The translations under genes and the position numbers were made by a program. DNA of 9,203 nt from DASPOJ01 sp049790315 (GTDB taxonomy: Bacteria > Acidobacteriota > Terriglobia > Acidiferrales > UBA7541): contig JBAQYV010000212.1 of the NCBI GenBank assembly GCA_049790315.1, positions 1-9,203 on the forward strand, given 5' to 3'. The notes below the pieces were generated by a model, which worked only from the letters and a program-made list of their open reading frames with translations, did no database searches and was not told where the DNA came from. This document shows, piece by piece, positions 5,361-9,203 of the stretch; the first letter of the stretch is position 1, and every line of letters begins with the position of its first letter.

Positions 5361-5609
5361 TTACAGCGCGATGTGCGTATCGGTTCGCTCGATCCCCTCG
5401 ATCGTCTGAATTTTTTCCATCACCAAATCGTCCAGCTCGGTTTGCGTTCCCACTTCGGCGAACGCGATCACATCCGGCACGCCCCACAGCGCGTGCGCCG
5501 TGCGTACGCCCGGCAGTTGCAGCAATTCCTGGACGATTGCTTTGGATCTGCCCGCGCGCGTGTGGATGAGTATGTACGCGCGAATCGTGCCTTTGCGAGG
5601 CTGCTGCAT
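5361..5609 (-). CDS. Stand-alone Lrp/AsnC ligand-binding (RAM) domain protein
   Basis: This 82-residue protein is a RAM domain without the helix-turn-helix of full Lrp/AsnC regulators. It shows the expected beta-alpha-beta-beta-alpha-beta order: TIRAYILIHT (8-17), the helix RSKAIVQELLQL (21-32), VRTAHALWG (35-43), PDVIAFAEV (45-53), the helix ELDDLVMEKIQTI (58-70) and IERTDTHIAL (73-82). Stand-alone RAM proteins form oligomers that bind amino acids or other small effectors; its partner is unknown. I chose the ATG at 5609, not the one at 5639, because GGGAGG lies five bases before it and the RAM domain begins just after. It is the third gene of a minus-strand run behind the cyclase and PilZ genes. 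The open frame downstream of the PilZ TAG ends only 10 bp before it, as in an operon. Confidence 0.87.
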   Translation of the reverse strand: MQQPRKGTIRAYILIHTRAGRSKAIVQELLQLPGVRTAHALWGVPDVIAFAEVGTQTELDDLVMEKIQTIEGIERTDTHIAL

Positions 5610-5619
5610 CGATGCCTCC

Positions 5620-5757
5620 CTATGCTGCTCTTGAATCATGGTAACCGGAAACCGCGAAGCGCGCCCTAAAAACCGAAACGCCGGCCGTCCCGGGTGTCGG
5701 GAGGACCAGCGTCTCGGAAACTGTTTGCGCCAGTTTTTTTGCCTTCGCGAGTTCCTC
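5620..5757 (-). other. In-frame open extension behind the PilZ stop codon
   Basis: In the same frame as the PilZ gene, the codons after its TAG (5758-5760) stay open for 45 residues to a TAG at 5620-5622. The translation starts EELAKAKKLAQTVSETLV and ends RFAVSGYHDSRAA; it looks like protein, with a helix-like start and G+C-rich third codon positions, and has no usable start codon near its beginning. It ends 10 bp before the ATG of the next gene. The simplest reading is that the PilZ protein was once, or truly is, about 157 residues and that TAG replaced a codon such as CAG. Confidence 0.5.
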
Positions 5758-6093
5758 CTATCCGTGCAGAGATTTTCCAGTTGCGGACGAGCCGCCGACG
5801 ACCCAGCGCCCCGTTTGCTCCAGGAATTCGAGTCCTACGGCGTAGCCTTGCCCGGAAAGCGGCTGGCAATACGCCACGCGCGCCCGGGCGCGAAATGTTC
5901 CAGGCAGCGACACAAAATCGAGATCTTCATTGGCCCGCCAGCGCCGCACGCTCACCACGCGCACGCCGCGCGGACTCACGTTTTCGGTAAACGCCGTTTC
6001 GGTGCCCGGCGTCTCCGCGTTTCCGCACAGATGAACGGCCAGCGTCATCGGAACTCTTTTTTCCCAGCGGCCAAGTTCAAACGGTCTAACCAC
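5758..6093 (-). CDS. PilZ domain c-di-GMP receptor, possibly truncated
   Basis: This 111-residue protein is essentially one PilZ domain, the cytosolic receptor fold for cyclic di-GMP. Both binding motifs are present: RxxxR at R9-R13 (RWEKR) and N/DxSxxG at N38-x-S40-xx-G43 (ENVSPRG). The barrel continues through TFRARARVAYC (66-76) and YAVGLEFLE (84-92). The start is GTG at 6093, with GAGG five bases upstream; an ATG two bases before it is in another frame. It begins 32 bp after the diguanylate cyclase stop, so the two are almost surely co-transcribed, pairing a c-di-GMP maker with a receptor. The oddity is the ending: after the TAG the frame stays open for 45 protein-like codons up to the next gene, suggesting a nonsense mutation, a sequencing error or readthrough. 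The PilZ core itself is complete. Confidence 0.9.
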   Translation of the reverse strand: MVRPFELGRWEKRVPMTLAVHLCGNAETPGTETAFTENVSPRGVRVVSVRRWRANEDLDFVSLPGTFRARARVAYCQPLSGQGYAVGLEFLEQTGRWVVGGSSATGKSLHG

Positions 6094-6125
6094 ATGTGCC
6101 TCGATTTAAATTCCTGGAAGCTTTT

Positions 6126-7427
6126 TCAGAGACAAGCGGCGATGCGCGCCAAGCTGTTGACGGCGCTCTCGCCATGACCCTTCATGCGATATAGCGCGCT
6201 ATCGGCGACCGCGAACAATTGCTCGATGCTCGCGCCATCGCGCGGAAAAACGGCGGCGCCAACGCTGCATGTGATGCTCGGCGTTTCGCCGTCCTGCGCC
6301 AGTCGGTCGCAAATTCGGCGTCCCACGGCGGTGGCGGCGTTCATATCGGCTTCCGGCAACACCACGGCGAATTCGTCGCCGCCATAGCGCGCGGCGGTGT
6401 CCATCGTTCGGCAACTGGTGCGCATTTTCGCGGCCAGGCGGCGGATCGCGCTGCTACCGACCAAATGGCCGTAGCGATCGTTCACGCTTTTAAGAGCGTC
6501 CAGATCGAGCAGCAACAACGCGAATGGACGCCCCGTGCGGCGCGAGCGTTGAATTTCAGCTTCGAGCGTCTGTACCAGCGTGCGGTAATTGCCCAGGCCC
6601 GTGAGCGAATCGGTGGCGGCGAGGTGATGCACTTGATCGAACAAGCGCGCGTTGTCCAGCAGCGCGCCGCCCAGCACCACGGCGTAGCTCGTAACTTTCA
6701 GCACTTGCGCCAGCGTGAACGGGCCGTCGAGCAAGCGCTCGGATTGGCTGGCGGCCACGTGGCACAGCACGTTCAGCCAGCACGCGGCCCACAAGGCGTA
6801 ATCGAACGCCGAGCGGTCGTGGCGCAAACGCTGGCGGCACACCACCGCGGCGACCAGAAAAAGAAGCGCGGGCAGCAAATCCCATGGCCGCGCAATGCGC
6901 GCCAAAGGATGAATCGCGGGCTCAACCGGATAACTCAAGAATGCGGCGCTGGTAAGATACGCCACCACTCCCACCACAATTAACGCCACGAAGATTTCGC
7001 GGCTGGGATCGCGCGAACTCGGCAGCCGCTTTTCCACCGTCAGCGCCGCAAGAATCAGCACCGCGAGCAGCGTCCGGCTAACCATCCACGCCAGCGGAAT
7101 GTGCAATTGCGTTGACAGACCGGAAGACAACACGCTGTAGAAGCCGAATACCGTGATGGTTTCGATTAGCCCGGCAAGAACGAATCCGAATGCCAGAATC
7201 AGCGTCAATCGGTCATGCGTGCCGCGGAAACGCACCAAGGCGTTTGCCGCAAACGTGAAGCTCAGCAAACCGCCGACCATCTGCAAGTAGGAAAATAGAA
7301 TCGGGTCGGACGAGAACGGCCGGTGCCGCAGCCACGTCACCAGAATAATGAAGGCCATTGCGCCCACAGCCGCAAGCGGCCATCGAAACGCCCGCAGAAC
7401 CCGACGAATTGCAGACAGCTCAAACAC
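6126..7427 (-). CDS. Membrane-bound diguanylate cyclase (GGDEF), MASE3-like sensor
   Basis: This 433-residue enzyme makes cyclic di-GMP from two GTP. Residues 15-260 hold about eight hydrophobic segments (near 17-33, 44-65, 74-100, 110-131, 145-165, 182-197, 208-226 and 238-257), a membrane sensor region resembling MASE3 though I am not sure of the exact family. The catalytic domain runs from about 270 to 425: ATDSLTGLGN (271-280), the metal-binding LLLDLD (305-310), the intact GGDEF at 349-353, and LYRMKGHG near the end. RTMD at 340-343, five residues before GGDEF, is a complete inhibitory I-site, so product feedback is expected. The start is GTG at 7427, preceded by GGGGG five bases upstream; an in-frame stop lies further up. 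PilZ and RAM genes follow on the same strand, indicating a c-di-GMP signalling operon. Confidence 0.94.
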   Translation of the reverse strand: MFELSAIRRVLRAFRWPLAAVGAMAFIILVTWLRHRPFSSDPILFSYLQMVGGLLSFTFAANALVRFRGTHDRLTLILAFGFVLAGLIETITVFGFYSVLSSGLSTQLHIPLAWMVSRTLLAVLILAALTVEKRLPSSRDPSREIFVALIVVGVVAYLTSAAFLSYPVEPAIHPLARIARPWDLLPALLFLVAAVVCRQRLRHDRSAFDYALWAACWLNVLCHVAASQSERLLDGPFTLAQVLKVTSYAVVLGGALLDNARLFDQVHHLAATDSLTGLGNYRTLVQTLEAEIQRSRRTGRPFALLLLDLDALKSVNDRYGHLVGSSAIRRLAAKMRTSCRTMDTAARYGGDEFAVVLPEADMNAATAVGRRICDRLAQDGETPSITCSVGAAVFPRDGASIEQLFAVADSALYRMKGHGESAVNSLARIAACL

Positions 7428-7783
7428 CGTATCCCCCAGCTTCCACTTCGGCCCGTGCCATGAAATTCAACTACGCCATTTAGTGCAACCAGAATGCCCA
7501 AATTTGGCAATCCAGCCGCCACTGCCTAACACATTGATACTATTGATACTTATCCAGAAGGGGAAAAGAAGTTACTAACGAACGGGGCAAACTGTCCCAC
7601 CGAGGTTGTGTATTTTGGTGACCGGATCGGTCCGCCGATACTCAATCGTTCGGCTTCGGGAAGCTCGTATGCGGGCACAAACTGAACGGAATGAGGAGCG
7701 GAGAACCGGCTGGGCAATGCACCTGAAAACGGGTCGCGGCGCCGCCTTGCTACCGGCTCAGCGGACCGCGCCGCGAGCGTGAG
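7428..7783. other. 356-bp gap: cyclase upstream region with small symmetric motifs
   Basis: No gene is supported here. The part next to the cyclase start should hold its promoter, read on the minus strand; TTGCCA is present, but no good -10 lies at the proper distance. Two motifs stand out: a perfect ten-base palindrome CCAAATTTGG at 7498-7507, and a tandem direct repeat ATTGATACT at 7533-7541 and 7542-7550. Either could be a regulator site. A small GACCG-gat-CGGTC hairpin lies near 7620-7632. I see no T-tracted terminator after the propeller gene's stop. Confidence 0.5.
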
Positions 7784-9203
7784 TTATGGAGCTTGCCAGT
7801 CGAGAGAGTAGATTTCCTGGGTGCCGGTGTCGCGCAGCAGAAGAGGCGAATCGTCGGGAGCCAATCCTAGCCAGATGCTGTAAGCGCCTGTTTGCGGGAA
7901 GTTTTTCAGATCGGCCACGCGCTCCACCTTCCGGTCGCTAATGCGCACGCGCATTACGGACGGCTGATCTTCTTCATGTAGGAAGTAAACATACTCTCCG
8001 GTTTTCGACCAATTGGGGAAGGCCATGCTGATCTTCGCGATCTCCTGCCACTTTTGTGTGACAAAATCGAAAAGCATCAGGCTACGGGAATCGGAAGGCA
8101 TCGCAAGGATATGGCGCCCATCGGGAGACCAGCGCGGCGAGAAAAGACCGTTTGAGTTGGGCAGCGTTGAAACTTGCTGCGTCTTAGCGTCGAGGATCCG
8201 GATGCCGAGCTCGGTATCGGTTGCGGAGGCGCCAAAGGCAATTCTTGTTCCGTCGGGGGACCAGGTCGGATCCCACTCATCCTCGGAGTCTGCTGGTATG
8301 GCTTCGCGCGGCGCCCCTCCGTCGGTCGAAACTATGTACAGCTTCGCCTTCTGGCGAGCCGAAAAAACATAGAAAACGATCTGCCGTCCATCCGGCGACC
8401 ATCTAGGCGAGAAGGCAGTAAGCGGCGGGTAGCTGAGCTGCATTCGCTGAGTACCGTCCACTTTGCTTCTCCACAGTGTTCCGTCCGGGTAGCTGACGTA
8501 TGTCACCCACTGCCCATCTTTAGAGAAGCTCACGCCGTCCGCCGAAATTCCGGAAAGAAATGGCATGAATTGCGCAGATCTCTCGTCGTAGCGGGACAGC
8601 TCCCCGCGCGCCAGCGCCCCCGCCACGAACAGCTTCTTGCCGTCCTTGCTCGGCAGAGGCGAGGAGTAAGTCATCGGCCCGGTGGTCAACTGAACAGCTT
8701 GACCATCGGCTTTTCCAAGCCAATTCCCTTTTTCCCCAACAGCCCAGATATTGCCTTCCGATTGGAAAACGAAATATTTCCCGTCCGCAGTCCATTTGCC
8801 GCAACATTCGCTGGGAGCAGTATGCGAGCCAGGCAACAAGGGATGCATGTTCAATCCGTTCACCGAAACCTGCCAAAGCGAATGCGAACGCGATAGTCTT
8901 TCACCGACACTGAATCGAATCACCCTGCCGTCCGGCGACCAAGCGACGTTGAAAACCCGACCGGGCGCGGAGGCCAGCTTGCGGGGTTCGGAGCCGTCAC
9001 TCTTTGTCAGGAATAAATCGTGTCCGTTGGCGTAAGCGATCGTTTGGCCGTCCGGGGACCAGGCAGCACTCTGTCCGACCGCATCTCCCAGTCTTTGAGG
9101 TGATCCGCCCAGCACCGGCACTCCCCAGAGTGGCCCAATAAATGACGTCTCGCCCACCTCGTTCGCGACCAGCAATGTCGACCCGTCGGGCGAAACGTCG
9201 AGC
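7784..9203 (-). CDS. PD40/TolB-like beta-propeller protein, 5' part outside window
   Basis: The visible 472 residues are a C-terminal part; the frame is open to the right edge, so the N-terminus is missing. The sequence is built from repeated PD40 (WD40-like, TolB-type) blades, each marked by SPDG or WSPDG followed by a strand, such as WSPDGQTIAYANG, WSPDGRQIVFYV, WSPDGTRIAFGA and WSPDGRHILAMP, plus degenerate blades (SKDGQWVTYVS, WTADGKYFVFQ). At least eight blades can be counted, enough for one large or two smaller propellers. It ends LRDTGTQEIYSLDWQAP. In Acidobacteriota such ends are common in long proteins with an N-terminal CadC-like winged-helix or a Ser/Thr kinase domain; which applies here is not visible. 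The propeller probably binds a protein or ligand. Its stop is 357 bp from the cyclase start, so the genes are probably separate transcripts. Confidence 0.9.
   Translation of the reverse strand, partial: LDVSPDGSTLLVANEVGETSFIGPLWGVPVLGGSPQRLGDAVGQSAAWSPDGQTIAYANGHDLFLTKSDGSEPRKLASAPGRVFNVAWSPDGRVIRFSVGERLSRSHSLWQVSVNGLNMHPLLPGSHTAPSECCGKWTADGKYFVFQSEGNIWAVGEKGNWLGKADGQAVQLTTGPMTYSSPLPSKDGKKLFVAGALARGELSRYDERSAQFMPFLSGISADGVSFSKDGQWVTYVSYPDGTLWRSKVDGTQRMQLSYPPLTAFSPRWSPDGRQIVFYVFSARQKAKLYIVSTDGGAPREAIPADSEDEWDPTWSPDGTRIAFGASATDTELGIRILDAKTQQVSTLPNSNGLFSPRWSPDGRHILAMPSDSRSLMLFDFVTQKWQEIAKISMAFPNWSKTGEYVYFLHEEDQPSVMRVRISDRKVERVADLKNFPQTGAYSIWLGLAPDDSPLLLRDTGTQEIYSLDWQAP

Noticed and set aside
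6219..6983. Plus-strand open frame of 254 codons
   Set aside because: It is antisense to the diguanylate cyclase; its Arg/Ala/His/Gln-rich composition is typical of a shadow frame in GC-rich DNA.
8174..8896. Plus-strand open frame of 240 codons
   Set aside because: It is antisense to the PD40 propeller, whose WSPDG repeats clearly mark the true frame.

Overview
This GC-rich window looks like bacterial chromosome from a Gram-negative lineage, most likely an Acidobacteriota member. That assignment is inferred from gene content: a secreted DUF2911 protein, a DUF3467 protein, a WaaE/KdtX-type glycosyltransferase, a single-cysteine peroxiredoxin, and a long PD40 beta-propeller protein ending in a style common in acidobacterial winged-helix/TolB-like proteins. 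There are no tRNA, rRNA, transposase, phage or CRISPR genes; this is housekeeping and signalling sequence.

Layout: (1) 1-442 has no confident gene. It holds an AT-rich patch near the left edge and one weak TTG-started reading frame. (2) 443-2491 is a minus-strand block, read right to left: a cysteine-containing orphan protein (204 aa), an array of five 27-bp hairpin repeats directly after its stop codon, a small conserved-looking hypothetical (80 aa), a secreted DUF2911 protein with its own TATAAT box, and a 91-aa hypothetical. (3) 2642-5290 is a plus-strand block: peroxiredoxin, a 398-bp gap with possible gene debris, DUF3467 protein, zinc-ribbon/FHA protein, and a family 2 glycosyltransferase. 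(4) 5361-9203 is a minus-strand block: a partial PD40 beta-propeller protein running off the right edge, a 356-bp gap, then a compact run of a membrane diguanylate cyclase, a PilZ protein and a stand-alone Lrp/AsnC ligand-binding (RAM) domain protein.

How the genes work together: the diguanylate cyclase (intact GGDEF and RxxD I-site) and the PilZ protein 32 bp behind it form a plausible c-di-GMP producer/receptor pair, with the RAM protein as a third cistron. The FHA protein suggests reading of phospho-threonine signals, and the glycosyltransferase suggests cell-envelope (LPS core-like) glycan work. Peroxiredoxin handles peroxides.

The most notable points are: the tandem hairpin array with a compensatory stem change; a PilZ frame interrupted by TAG but open for 45 more codons, up to 10 bp before the next gene; and a recurring TGCTAnnnT element upstream of four genes, placed so that the FHA transcript would be leaderless. 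I see no clear new multi-gene system; the repeat array and the PilZ readthrough frame are the best leads.
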